64,000 nucleotides of DNA from Gracilibacillus alcaliphilus (GTDB lineage Bacteria > Bacillota > Bacilli > Bacillales > Amphibacillaceae), in the NCBI RefSeq assembly GCF_016909015.1, contig NZ_JAFBFA010000008.1:62001-126000 (forward strand). Direction: 5' to 3'. Made by a program: the position numbers and the translations under genes. Positions 1 to 8,971 of the stretch are shown one piece after another (the first letter of the stretch is position 1; each line of letters starts with the position of its first letter). Under the pieces are notes generated by a model. That model did no database searches, was not told the DNA's origin, and worked only from the letters and a program-made list of their open reading frames with translations.

Positions 1-635
1 TAACCTATGTGTTAACACATGATTCAATCGCTGTTGGGGAAGATGGTCCAACCCATGAGCCAATCGAACAGTTAGCAGCTTTCCGCGCAATGCCGAATCT
101 ATCTGTTATTCGTCCAGCTGACGGTAACGAGGTTCAAGCTGCATGGCGTTTAGCTGTTGAATCAACTGATCAGCCGACAGCACTTGTATTAACACGACAA
201 GGTTTACCAACACTTCCAGGAACTGCAGAAAATGCATATGAAGGTGTGAAAAAAGGTGGATATGTAGTAAGTCCAGCTACAAAAGAAACGCCAGATGCAA
301 TTCTTGTAGCTACTGGTTCTGAGGTTCAATTGGCTGTGAAGGCTCAAGCTCAGTTGAAAGAAGAAGGTAAAGACGTAAGTGTTGTAAGCATTCCATCATG
401 GGATCGCTTTGATGCACAGGATGCAGCCTACAAAGAATCAGTATTACCGAAAGCAATAACAAAACGTGTCGGTATTGAAATGGCTGCTTCTCTTGGCTGG
501 GAACGTTATGTAGGAATCGATGGGAAAGTCATTGCAATTGACCGCTATGGTGCCTCTGCAAATGGTAATCGAATCATTGAAGAATATGGCTTTACTGTGG
601 AAAACGTTGTGAAGCATGTAAATGAATTATTTTAA
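1..635 (+). CDS. tkt: Transketolase, C-terminal part (gene runs off the left edge)
   Basis: Transketolase moves two-carbon units between sugar phosphates in the cytosolic pentose phosphate pathway, using thiamine diphosphate. About 210 C-terminal residues are visible. The frame is open from the first bases, so the gene begins outside the window. The stretch THDSIAVGEDGPTHEPIEQL is the classic transketolase pyrimidine-domain motif, and the rest matches the C-terminal transketolase domain through to the end. A hairpin terminator follows directly. Gene order with yneF downstream matches B. subtilis. The identification is secure. Confidence 0.96.
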   Translation, partial: TYVLTHDSIAVGEDGPTHEPIEQLAAFRAMPNLSVIRPADGNEVQAAWRLAVESTDQPTALVLTRQGLPTLPGTAENAYEGVKKGGYVVSPATKETPDAILVATGSEVQLAVKAQAQLKEEGKDVSVVSIPSWDRFDAQDAAYKESVLPKAITKRVGIEMAASLGWERYVGIDGKVIAIDRYGASANGNRIIEEYGFTVENVVKHVNELF

Positions 636-641
636 ATAATG

Positions 642-676
642 AATTGGACGGGGACAATCTCCTCGTCCAATTTTTC
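642..676 (+). terminator. Rho-independent terminator after tkt
   Basis: A 13-bp stem (arms beginning AATTGGACGGGGA and ending TCCTCGTCCAATT, one G-T pair, tight loop) is followed by a T run. Confidence 0.85.
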
Positions 677-820
677 CGAGTATAGAAATGCCCTAGTTTA
701 ATGACGGAAACGTTTGTTCTATTTGAATCAAAACAGCCCAAAAGCTACTTCATTTGGGGACAAGCTGCAAAATAGGGAGAGCCCGCAGAAGCATTTTGTT
801 TTATCTTACATAATAAGCGC

Positions 821-849
821 TTGTATTATAGGGCCGTTTTTACTATACT
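821..849 (+). promoter_or_regulatory. Probable SigA promoter for yneF
   Basis: TTGTAT at 821-826 and TATACT at 844-849 are separated by exactly 17 bp. The start codon of yneF is 32 bp further on. The rest of the 636-880 gap shows no gene. Confidence 0.5.
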
Positions 850-880
850 GTATAAGAGATAGATTGAAGGAGGAACAGGA

Positions 881-1105
881 ATGAGCACTTTTCTTTGGAT
901 TATACTGATCGTTGTTGCTCTTCTAGCGGGTGTTGCGCTAGGTTTCTTTATTGCGAGAAAGTATATGATGAACTATTTAAAGAAGAACCCGCCTATTAAT
1001 GAACAAATGCTTCGTACATTAATGATGCAAATGGGTCAAAAACCGAGTCAGAAGAAGATTAAGCAAATGATGCGTGCAATGAATAACCAAATGGATAATA
1101 AGTAA
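881..1105 (+). CDS. yneF: YneF, UPF0154 small membrane protein
   Basis: A 74-residue protein with one N-terminal membrane helix (about residues 4-24), followed by a basic, Met/Gln/Lys-rich cytoplasmic tail that includes NPPINEQMLR, the conserved UPF0154 motif. Function is unknown in this family. AAGGAGG lies about 9 bases before the ATG. It is downstream of tkt as in B. subtilis, although the sirA (yneE) gene that sits between them there is not visible here. A terminator follows at 1192-1240. Confidence 0.9.
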   Translation: MSTFLWIILIVVALLAGVALGFFIARKYMMNYLKKNPPINEQMLRTLMMQMGQKPSQKKIKQMMRAMNNQMDNK

Positions 1106-1191
1106 ACCTTGTTATAATAGTTACTTTATAGAAGGATTAATGCTTATTTTGTTATGCTAAATCATAGGTATTAAATAGAATCTGACAAGAT

Positions 1192-1240
1192 AAAAATCAC
1201 CGTTTTTTTCAAATGTTGAAAAGAACGGTGATTTTTTTAA
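1192..1240 (+). terminator. Rho-independent terminator after yneF
   Basis: AAAAATCACCG pairs with CGGTGATTTTT across an A/T-rich upper stem. A run of T follows. Confidence 0.85.
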
Positions 1241-1580
1241 AAGATAAGCGTACAATGTCAAATACTTTTTTAAAGTTTTGGATAACTCTAATACACCTAC
1301 CGTAAATAAATTTTTTTACAAGTAGCATTTAACCAAGTTTATATATGAAACAGGCCTCCGTTTCTTTCTCTGCATGGATGCATTCTGACATAGAGTACAA
1401 ATTAGAATTAACGTACTGATTCGCATTTACAGAACGAGTGGGATATGGCTTATCTGCGAGGTCTGTGCCTCATGAAAGTTGGATTCGATCTCCACTCGAA
1501 CCAAAAGAAGGTTGCCTGTTATGATGTCACATACGCTAAACTGCTAAAGGTTGTGAAAGTTTTTTGATGATTTCCTGTTC

Positions 1581-2584
1581 TTAATTAAAATCAGGAGGAT
1601 GCCAATAAAAAGGTTGCTGATTTTTAATCATTGCAAGTGCAATTTTTATAAATTTGTTTCCCATGGCAATATAGATTTTTCGTGCCTTTTTCCTTTAATC
1701 TTGTATAAAAGGGCTTCAAAGCTTCATTATGTGTAGATAGACAACGGCCAGTGGTATAGATAGCTCTTCTTAGATTGGTGTTTCCCTGCTTGGAAATACA
1801 TCCAAAGTAACCACCATCTATTCCGGATTGTTTGATGATCAGATTTGTTCCGGCTTTTTAATAAGTTGACTGGCGCTATGATAATGGGAGAGATCACCCA
1901 TTTCACAAAAAATCTCAGCCGCAGTAATAAGTCCAATACTGGGGACGGTGAGTAAAAGAAATCCCTCTGTTTGATGGAAGAGGGATTTCTTTGTTATATA
2001 ATGCAATATTTTGCTTGTGCCAATCATAGGCCTTTAGCTTTTGCTTTAATAGAAATAGCTCACGAGATAGTTGTTCTAAAGGCTTAGAAACACTCTCTTT
2101 CGCTGCAAAAAGCAGCTTTTCAATTGCTGTCTTCCTCATTTTCAGGTTGTGTTCTTTAGAGAGCTTTCTTAATCCAATCTCGCCTAATTCAAGAATATGG
2201 GTAGTGTGTGAGTAGTGTTTTAGTAGGTGAAGGCTTGCCTTCCCCCAAAAATCACTAAAAATCTTTGTTGATTTGACTTTATTATCAACCAGTACGCTAA
2301 CCTCCTGATATTCACGCCAAATTTGGTCATGGATACCGCGAAGTTCCATTTTTTGATGCGGGAGCGCTTATGATCTCACTTCGTCTGGCCCTTGTTAAGT
2401 TTTGAAGTTGTTTATAAACGCCGGAAGCAAGTTTTGAATTTGTCGTTTTGTTGCCTATCAAGGCTTCAGCAATAAGCTTTGAAACATCAATAGGAACTAG
2501 CAATACTTTTTCTAAATCAGCACCTTTCAGTTCTTTTGCGAATTGACTTCTTTTTAATCCTTGTTTACCATTAAGTAGTCTCAT
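1581..2584 (-). pseudogene. Decayed IS110-family transposase
   Basis: This is the remains of an IS110-family DEDD transposase, a RuvC-like enzyme with a C-terminal catalytic serine that works with a bridge RNA. The start lies at 2584. The first catalytic Asp motif (VPIDVSK) is readable in 2584-2330, but it jumps directly to a segment (NLTRARR) that normally comes about 100 residues later, so the middle with other acidic residues is deleted. The frame then shifts several times (2349-1915, 2027-1839, 1936-1727). The Transposase_20 part (LLTVPSIGLITAAEIFCEMG) and the QSG serine motif survive, ending at a stop at 1581. It cannot make an active enzyme. Confidence 0.88.
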
Positions 2585-2659
2585 TGACTATGACCTCCTT
2601 TGGATTGGTGGATGATTGAGTAAACTTGGTTAAGTATTTCAATCGTAGCATAGTCAATG
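2582..2659 (-). repeat. Inverted repeat just upstream of the IS110 start codon
   Basis: CATTGACTATG (2582-2592) and CATAGTCAATG (2649-2659) are perfect 11-bp inverted arms. The transposase start codon lies in one arm, and its AAAGGAGG ribosome site lies in the loop beside it. In the minus-strand transcript this would fold into a stem-loop holding the translation start region. Confidence 0.7.
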
Positions 2660-2694
2660 GGACTTTTTGTGTATGAACTAATTATTTCATACAA

Positions 2695-2826
2695 GGTATA
2701 TCCAATACCAGCTATTATTAGTTATTTCAGAAATAACCTTTGTAGAAGATATGGAGAGCAAGGCAATCGCTGCGGCCGCCCGTTTCGCTTTCTCGCAGCG
2801 GACATCTAGCATGGCTAAAAGGTAGT
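2695..2826 (+). repeat. Interspersed repeat family B, copy 1
   Basis: About 130 bp shared, in the opposite orientation, with 26992-27150. Its end (GGACATCTAGCATGGCTAAA) is shared with 43643-43703. It contains the palindrome GTTATTTCAGAAATAAC at 2721-2737. It has no convincing reading frame. The rest of 1241-3034 outside the IS110 remnant holds no gene that I can support. Confidence 0.7.
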
Positions 2827-3034
2827 TGTAAATGGCAGTGGATTCTTGTAAGTTCCTCTTGCTTGATAGTGTATAGAAAGATCGCAGTATGTTAAACTTG
2901 ATCATAAGTTCTAAACATTTTGTAATTATTGTAACATAATTGTCGATTTCATTTCCTTGCTTATTTATATGTAGGATCTTATGATAGGTTATAATGAGTA
3001 CAGCAGAAGATCTTAATTGTTTGGAGTGACCAAT

Positions 3035-3739
3035 TTGACAGAAGTAAATGTTTTTTTAGCATTTGGAGCAGGTTTTTTATCGTTTATTTCACCATGTGTA
3101 CTGCCATTGTACCCAGCATTTTTGTCTTATATTACGGGAATGAGTGTAAGTGACATTAAAGAAGAGAACGCCATGTTCAATTATAAGAGTATGTTACATA
3201 CTTTTTTCTTTTTATTGGGCTTCTCAAGTATCTTTGTCATATTAGGTTTTGCAACCAGTTTTATCGGTCAGTTTTTAATGGAATGGGATAATCTTATCCG
3301 TCAAATTGGGGCTATCCTGATCGTTTTTTTTGGCTTAGTTGTCGTGGGAGCACTCAAGTTTGATTTTTTGATGAAGGAAAGGAAAGTGCGTTTCAAGAAT
3401 AAGCCGGCTGGCTTTATTGGTACCTTTATTGTCGGAATGGCATTTTCATTAGGCTGGACGCCTTGTACGGGACCGATTTTATTTGCGGTGATGTCACTAG
3501 CGGCAACGAATACCGAACAGGGGATTTTGCTGATGACTGCTTATTCACTTGGTTTTTCTATCCCGTTCTTTATTTTAGCGTTCTTTATTGGTAAAATGAA
3601 ATGGATAAAGCAAAATGGACCAAAATTGGTGAAGATAGGCGGATATGTCATGATCTTTATGGGATTCTTTCTATTCTTTGATCTAATGACAAAATTAACC
3701 TCCTTTCTAGCAGGGGTTTTCAATTTTCAAGGTTTTTAA
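3035..3739 (+). CDS. ccdA: CcdA, cytochrome c biogenesis thiol-disulfide transporter
   Basis: CcdA is a DsbD-type integral membrane protein. It carries reducing power from cytosolic thioredoxin across the membrane to apocytochrome c and sporulation thiol-redox proteins. The protein has 234 residues and six predicted membrane helices. The two conserved cysteines are Cys21 (FISPCVLP) and Cys144 (GWTPCTGP). I chose TTG at 3035 because TTGGAG lies 8 bases ahead and because the length then equals the family norm. An in-frame TTG at 3017 has no ribosome site. A TATAAT at 2990-2995 may be the promoter -10. In B. subtilis, yneI and ccdC follow, but here they are absent. Confidence 0.92.
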   Translation: MTEVNVFLAFGAGFLSFISPCVLPLYPAFLSYITGMSVSDIKEENAMFNYKSMLHTFFFLLGFSSIFVILGFATSFIGQFLMEWDNLIRQIGAILIVFFGLVVVGALKFDFLMKERKVRFKNKPAGFIGTFIVGMAFSLGWTPCTGPILFAVMSLAATNTEQGILLMTAYSLGFSIPFFILAFFIGKMKWIKQNGPKLVKIGGYVMIFMGFFLFFDLMTKLTSFLAGVFNFQGF

Positions 3740-3774
3740 GACAGCAGTAATAAGCCCTCTTCTGACTGAAGAGG

Positions 3775-3844
3775 GGAGATCACAGTGAGATCAGAGAAGT
3801 ACAAACATGTAAGTTCTAGCCCGTATTCTCAGATCTCCTTTTTT
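3775..3844 (+). terminator. Probable terminator after ccdA
   Basis: GGAGATC (3775-3781) pairs with GATCTCC (3832-3838), extended by TGAGA/TCTCA after a small bulge, and is followed by six T. A separate small hairpin (CCCTCTTC/GAAGAGGG) precedes it. Confidence 0.55.
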
Positions 3845-3863
3845 GTTATAGGGGTTAACAAAT

Positions 3864-3918
3864 GAATACGCAGCCAAGAACATGACTTACTTATTACGTG
3901 TTTTGGCTGCGTATTTTT
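3864..3918. terminator. Hairpin between convergent ccdA and yneK
   Basis: AATACGCAGCCAA (3865-3877) pairs with TTGGCTGCGTATT (3902-3914), with a T run on the plus side. The right arm overlaps the end of the yneK coding region on the other strand. Confidence 0.55.
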
Positions 3919-4366
3919 CATTCTGATAATCGTCGGGTGAGTATTGAAAGTAATTTTCATAAGCTTTAAGATCAATGTTCTTTTCTTGCAGTTTTTTTCT
4001 GAGAAATCGGTGATCACGTTTCGGTGTCGCCATGATATATCCTTGAATCAATGTATCTTGGGTAACTTTCTTTTCTTTTTTCTCTAAGGCAAGCTGTCCG
4101 ATTTTACCTGCTATTTTCTGACGTGCTACATCACGAAAAAGTTCAGGCACAGGACTTACCAATTCTTCTAAAAATTCTTTCTCGGATGTTTCCCATAGGT
4201 GTTTTGTTTTTTGAAGATAATATTTTTCCCAATCAAGATCTGATTTTCCATCTTGTTTTGGCAAGCTTTTGAGAAACTTGCGAAACATGAAATAACCGCC
4301 AATAGCCATTAACCCTAAAAGGATAAAAGTCCATAAAACAATCAAAGACATAAATTGAAATGTCAA
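3887..4366 (-). CDS. yneK: YneK, DUF2621 membrane-anchored protein
   Basis: A 159-residue protein with one N-terminal membrane helix (about residues 8-28), then a basic, mostly helical cytoplasmic domain containing DWEKYYLQKTKHLW and ending in a Lys/Arg-rich tail. It matches the DUF2621 (YneK) family of Bacillaceae, whose function is not known. It lies between ccdA and citB as in B. subtilis, but is transcribed convergently to ccdA. The name rests on sequence type and position together. Confidence 0.8.
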   Translation of the reverse strand: MTFQFMSLIVLWTFILLGLMAIGGYFMFRKFLKSLPKQDGKSDLDWEKYYLQKTKHLWETSEKEFLEELVSPVPELFRDVARQKIAGKIGQLALEKKEKKVTQDTLIQGYIMATPKRDHRFLRKKLQEKNIDLKAYENYFQYSPDDYQNEKYAAKTRNK

Positions 4367-4611
4367 GTCTATTCACCTGCCAATCTAGTGATTAAAATGG
4401 TTCAATAAGTTTGTCCAAATAATATCATGTCATTTCCTAATGATAGGAAAAAAGGATATTTTATTTTCGTGAAAAATATAGTAATATAACAATGAATCGT
4501 AAGAATAGTCATTAATATCCATATTTCTCATATAATCTATTGAGCTGTTGATATTATAGCATGTTTATATACCTCAAGAAAATATTTTAGTTGGGAACGG
4601 AGGGGAATATT

Positions 4612-5712
4612 TTGCTTTATGATGAAGGTCGATTAAGGAAATCAAGAGTCCATGCAGCGGCAGGACAGGAAGATCAGCTTTCGTTAGTAACATTGCCTAC
4701 ATATATCATTCAGCAAATAGAGGTGCACGGTTTTGACATTATTTGCATGAACGATATGTCAGGTAAGATCGAATATATCTCTGAATCTGTACAAGGTATG
4801 TTAGGCTTTTCCAAACAGGACTTATTGGGGCGTTCGGTGTTCAGATACATAATGTTTGAGGATCAACGATTCATCCAAAGTCATTTGGATTTACATGCAT
4901 TTCCCAAAGAGGGGCAGCGATACACTGTAAATATCCGTAATCAATCTGGACGGTTTATTATTTTTGATATGATATTATATGTTTTCCAATTGGAGAATAA
5001 AATCAAGATGTTGTCTATCCTGAAAAATGTTACTGATAAGAAACAGGCGGAAGAAGTATTGATCAGATCAGAAAAAATGTCAGTAGCGGGTCAATTAGCA
5101 GCAGGGATCGCCCATGAAATCAGAAACCCACTTACCTCACTAAAAGGTTTTACCCAGCTATTACAGAGTGGTATTTCAAACAAAGAAGAATACTACCAAA
5201 TAATGATGGATGAAATTGATAAGATTATTGCAATTACCTCTGAACTTTTATTTATTTCAAAACCTATGACAAATGAAAGAGATGATCAAAGTGTGAATGC
5301 GATGCTTCAAGATGTGATCACCTTACTGCGTACAGAAGCTAATTTATATGATATAGATATTGTGATAGAACAGGAAGAAGATATAGTGGTGGTGTGTGAC
5401 TGTTCTCAAATAAAACAGGTATTAATTAATTTGATAAAAAACGCTATCGAAGAAATGAAGGATGGAGGTTTAATTCATATCTGTGTCCAGCAGACAGAAA
5501 CAGATTGTATCATTTCGATCCGAGATCAGGGGCAAGGGATCCCTAGTCATTTAATTGATAAATTAAAAGAACCCTTTTTTACTACAAAAAAACAAGGAAC
5601 AGGTTTGGGATTAATGATCTGTCAGCAAATAATGGATAATCACAATGGAAAAATCGAAATAGAATCCACTGCCGGTGAAGGAAGTACTTTCCATATTTAT
5701 TTGCCATTATAG
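4612..5712 (+). CDS. PAS-domain sensor histidine kinase (sporulation-kinase-like)
   Basis: A soluble two-component kinase of 366 residues without membrane segments. Domains in order: a PAS domain (about 35-140, IICMNDMSGKIEYIS), HisKA with phospho-acceptor His168 in AAGIAHEIRNPLTSLKG, and HATPase_c with N box (LINLIKNAIEEM), G1 (DQGQGIP) and G2 (GTGLGL). The H-box and layout match the Kin family that feeds the Spo0 phosphorelay, but partner choice cannot be read from sequence. No response regulator is adjacent, which fits an orphan Kin-type kinase. TTG at 4612 was chosen as the start because CGGAGGGG lies 6 bases ahead; TTG at 4591 lies upstream of that site and has none. Confidence 0.85.
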   Translation: MLYDEGRLRKSRVHAAAGQEDQLSLVTLPTYIIQQIEVHGFDIICMNDMSGKIEYISESVQGMLGFSKQDLLGRSVFRYIMFEDQRFIQSHLDLHAFPKEGQRYTVNIRNQSGRFIIFDMILYVFQLENKIKMLSILKNVTDKKQAEEVLIRSEKMSVAGQLAAGIAHEIRNPLTSLKGFTQLLQSGISNKEEYYQIMMDEIDKIIAITSELLFISKPMTNERDDQSVNAMLQDVITLLRTEANLYDIDIVIEQEEDIVVVCDCSQIKQVLINLIKNAIEEMKDGGLIHICVQQTETDCIISIRDQGQGIPSHLIDKLKEPFFTTKKQGTGLGLMICQQIMDNHNGKIEIESTAGEGSTFHIYLPL

Positions 5713-5949
5713 AGGTTGTTTATAAATCTGACAAACACGCTGTACCAAATTTCTGCGGCGAAATTGGAAATGAAGGAACCTTCATCCGTAATGTATGGCA
5801 ACTGGGGATGTCAGCGCTTACTGAGAAAGCTTTCTATCCTGTAAAAAAAAGAGCGGTTTGTTTGACTAAAAATTAAATGGGAATATGGCTTTGACCTTTT
5901 ACTAGATTATTGAACATGACTGATAACATCTTTTTGCTAATTTTGCAGA

Positions 5950-6006
5950 ATAAATTCGAATTTTTGGGCTGAATCAATTTACTTATAAACCGATTTCAGC
6001 TAAAAT
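5950..6006 (+). promoter_or_regulatory. citB promoter with CcpC-like operator
   Basis: The promoter is TTTACT (5978-5983), 17 bp, TAAAAT (6001-6006). Upstream is ATAA-N7-TTTT (5950-5964) around the palindrome AAATTCGAATTT, one base from the CcpC dyad ATAA-N7-TTAT. An ATAA half-site lies at 5985-5988 between the -35 and -10. The dyad plus downstream half-site layout is that described for B. subtilis citB and its citrate-responsive repressor CcpC. The rest of 5713-6098 has no gene, but it holds a perfect 8-bp inverted repeat, ACTATATTCTAATATAGT, at 6019-6036 in the leader. Confidence 0.5.
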
Positions 6007-6098
6007 AATAGGGTATGGACTATATTCTAATATAGTAGTTTAGCAGAACGAGTGATCCATTTTTCGCTCCAATCTTTGTCAAGGGGGTAACTGATTGA

Positions 6099-8801
6099 AT
6101 GAGTAATCAGAATGCATTTCAAGCAAAAAAGCAATTTGAACTGAACGGCAAAACGTACAACTACTACCAATTAAAAGCTTTAGAAGAAGCGGGGATTGGT
6201 AACATTGACCGTCTGCCATTTTCTATTCGAGTATTGTTAGAATCACTAATTCGTCAATACGATGGTCGTGTTATCAATGATGTACATGTTAAAAGTTTAG
6301 CCAACTGGGGGAAAGGCAAAGGAGAAGATGTTCCATTTAAACCTTCTCGAGTTATTCTTCAAGATTTTACAGGGGTGCCGGCAGTTGTCGATCTTGCCTC
6401 TCTGCGTAAGGCAATGGTAGACATGGGAGGCTCTCCAGAAAGTATCAATCCAGAAGTACCAGTGGATCTAGTTATTGATCACTCTGTACAGGTGGATGAG
6501 TACGGTACTGCCAATGCACTGCAAGCTAATATGGAACTTGAATTTGAGCGTAATGCAGAGCGTTACGAGTTTTTAAACTGGGCACAAAAAGCATTTGATA
6601 ACTATCGTGCTGTACCGCCAGCAACAGGTATTGTACACCAAGTGAACCTGGAGTATCTTGCTAACGTGGTTCATGCAGTGGAAAATAGTGAAGGTGAAAT
6701 AGAAGCATTTCCAGATACATTAGTAGGAACCGATTCCCACACTACTATGATCAATGGTATTGGAGTACTAGGCTGGGGTGTTGGTGGTATTGAGGCGGAA
6801 GCAGGTATGCTTGGTCAGCCATCTTATTTCCCTGCACCAGAAGTAATTGGTGTGAAGTTCACTGGTAGTTTTCCAAATGGAACGACTGCTACTGATTTAG
6901 CACTTAAAGTAACACAAGTGCTTCGCGAGAAAAAGGTAGTAGGTAAATTTGTAGAATTCTTTGGCCCGGGATTGAAAGATATGCCATTAGCCGACCGAGC
7001 TACTATCTCTAATATGGCTCCTGAATATGGCGCTACTTGTGGTTTCTTCCCAGTTGATGAAGAGGCATTAAATTATCTTCGTTTAACTGGACGCAGTGAA
7101 GAACAGATTGCATTAGTAGAGAAATATTGCAAAGAGAACAATCTATGGTACTCAGATGACCAGCCAGATGCAGAATTTACCGATTTAGTAGAAATTGATT
7201 TGTCTGAATTAGAGCCAAACTTATCTGGTCCTAAGCGTCCTCAGGATTTAATTCCTTTATCAAAAATGAAAGAATCGTTTAATGAGGCGATTACAGCACC
7301 AGCTGGTAACCAAGGATTTGGTTTAGACAAAGCTGAATTTAATAAAGAAGTAGAAATCAAGCATCCAAATGGTAAGAAGTCTGTTATGAAGACTGGTGCC
7401 GTTGCTATCGCTGCTATTACTTCATGTACCAACACATCCAATCCATATGTTATGCTTGGAGCTGGATTGTTAGCGAAAAAAGCCGTAGAAAAAGGTTTAA
7501 CTGTGCCTTCTTACGTGAAAACTTCTCTGGCACCAGGTTCAAAGGTAGTAACAGGTTATCTAGCAGATGCAGGATTAACACCATATCTGGATCAATTAGG
7601 CTTTAACCTAGTTGGATATGGTTGTACAACATGTATTGGTAACTCAGGTCCTTTACGTGAAGAAATCGAACAAGCTATTGCTGATAATGACCTTACTGTT
7701 GCCTCTGTCTTGTCTGGTAACCGTAACTTTGAAGGCCGTATTCACCCGCTGGTAAAAGCTAACTACTTAGCTTCACCGCCATTAGTAGTTGCTTATGCTC
7801 TTGCAGGAACTGTGGATATTGACTTGCAGAAAGAACCAATTGGTCAAGATGCAGATGGTAACGATGTATTTTTTAACGATATTTGGCCATCTATGGATGA
7901 AGTGCGTGCTGAAGTAGAGAAGGTTGTAACACCTGAAATCTTCCGCAGAGAATACGAAGATGTATTCAGCTCTAACGAAAAATGGAATGAAATTGAAACG
8001 ACAGATGAACCACTTTATTCTTGGAATAGTGATTCAACTTATATTCAAAACCCTCCATTCTTTGAAGGTCTTTCTAAAGATTATGGTCAAGTGGAGACAC
8101 TGTCTGGCTTGCGTGCCATCGGTAAATTTGGCGATTCTGTAACAACAGATCATATTTCTCCAGCCGGAGCAATTGCCAAAGACATGCCAGCAGGCCGTTA
8201 TTTACAAGATAAAGGCGTATCTCCACGTAACTTTAACTCCTATGGTTCTCGTCGTGGTAACCATGAGGTTATGATGCGTGGTACATTTGCTAATATTCGT
8301 ATCAAAAACCAATTAGCACCGGGGACAGAAGGTGGTTATACAACTTACTGGCCGACAGGTGATGTAATGCCTATCTATGATGCAGCTATGAAGTACCAAC
8401 AAGATAACACAGGTCTTGTTGTATTAGCTGGTAATGACTATGGGATGGGAAGCTCTCGTGACTGGGCAGCGAAAGGTACTAACCTATTGGGAATCAAGAC
8501 TGTTATTGCTCAAAGTTTTGAGCGTATCCACCGTTCAAACCTTGTGATGATGGGTGTACTTCCTCTTCAGTTCCAAGAAGGAGACGGTGCAGATTCTTTA
8601 GGATTGACAGGTAAAGAGACATTTGAGGTTCAGATTGATGAATCTGTAAAACCACGTGATATCGTAAAAGTAGTTGCCACAGATGAGGCTGGTAAAACAA
8701 CTGAATTTGAGGTAATTGCCCGCTTCGATAGTGAAGTGGAAGTAGACTACTACCGTCATGGTGGTATCCTGCAAATGGTGTTACGTAATAAGTTAGCGTA
8801 A
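6099..8801 (+). CDS. citB: Aconitate hydratase (aconitase A)
   Basis: Aconitase interconverts citrate and isocitrate in the TCA cycle; in B. subtilis the apo-enzyme also binds RNA. It has 900 residues, the normal bacterial AcnA length. The [4Fe-4S] ligands are Cys443 (TSCTNTSNP), Cys509 and Cys512 (GYGCTTCIGNSG). The swivel domain has the conserved GNDYGMGSSRDWAAKG motif. AAGGGGG precedes the ATG. A terminator follows, so it is probably transcribed alone from the promoter at 5978-6006. It lies between yneK and yneN as in B. subtilis, although the small spore genes (cotM, sspP, sspO) found there are missing. Confidence 0.97.
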   Translation: MSNQNAFQAKKQFELNGKTYNYYQLKALEEAGIGNIDRLPFSIRVLLESLIRQYDGRVINDVHVKSLANWGKGKGEDVPFKPSRVILQDFTGVPAVVDLASLRKAMVDMGGSPESINPEVPVDLVIDHSVQVDEYGTANALQANMELEFERNAERYEFLNWAQKAFDNYRAVPPATGIVHQVNLEYLANVVHAVENSEGEIEAFPDTLVGTDSHTTMINGIGVLGWGVGGIEAEAGMLGQPSYFPAPEVIGVKFTGSFPNGTTATDLALKVTQVLREKKVVGKFVEFFGPGLKDMPLADRATISNMAPEYGATCGFFPVDEEALNYLRLTGRSEEQIALVEKYCKENNLWYSDDQPDAEFTDLVEIDLSELEPNLSGPKRPQDLIPLSKMKESFNEAITAPAGNQGFGLDKAEFNKEVEIKHPNGKKSVMKTGAVAIAAITSCTNTSNPYVMLGAGLLAKKAVEKGLTVPSYVKTSLAPGSKVVTGYLADAGLTPYLDQLGFNLVGYGCTTCIGNSGPLREEIEQAIADNDLTVASVLSGNRNFEGRIHPLVKANYLASPPLVVAYALAGTVDIDLQKEPIGQDADGNDVFFNDIWPSMDEVRAEVEKVVTPEIFRREYEDVFSSNEKWNEIETTDEPLYSWNSDSTYIQNPPFFEGLSKDYGQVETLSGLRAIGKFGDSVTTDHISPAGAIAKDMPAGRYLQDKGVSPRNFNSYGSRRGNHEVMMRGTFANIRIKNQLAPGTEGGYTTYWPTGDVMPIYDAAMKYQQDNTGLVVLAGNDYGMGSSRDWAAKGTNLLGIKTVIAQSFERIHRSNLVMMGVLPLQFQEGDGADSLGLTGKETFEVQIDESVKPRDIVKVVATDEAGKTTEFEVIARFDSEVEVDYYRHGGILQMVLRNKLA

Positions 8802-8812
8802 TATTCTTTTAG

Positions 8813-8852
8813 AAAGAGGTAGCCTTTATAAAGGGCTGTCTCTTTTTTTTTT
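8813..8852 (+). terminator. Terminator after citB
   Basis: AAAGAGGTAGCC pairs with GGGCTGTCTCTTT (G-T pairs allowed). A run of at least nine T follows. Confidence 0.85.
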
Positions 8853-8971
8853 GCATTCCTATTTACCATATTTATTTTATGTAAACTAATTGGTGTTGAT
8901 TGTTAGACGCTTGTTATCAAATTCGTTATAATAAAAGGTGTTATCATGACTTTGTATAGTAGGTGAATCAT

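Noticed and set aside
1330..1580. Possible bridge-RNA or end region downstream of the IS110 remnant
   Set aside because: The stretch is G+C-richer than its surroundings and non-coding, but I could not define an end, a repeat or a fold that would support it.
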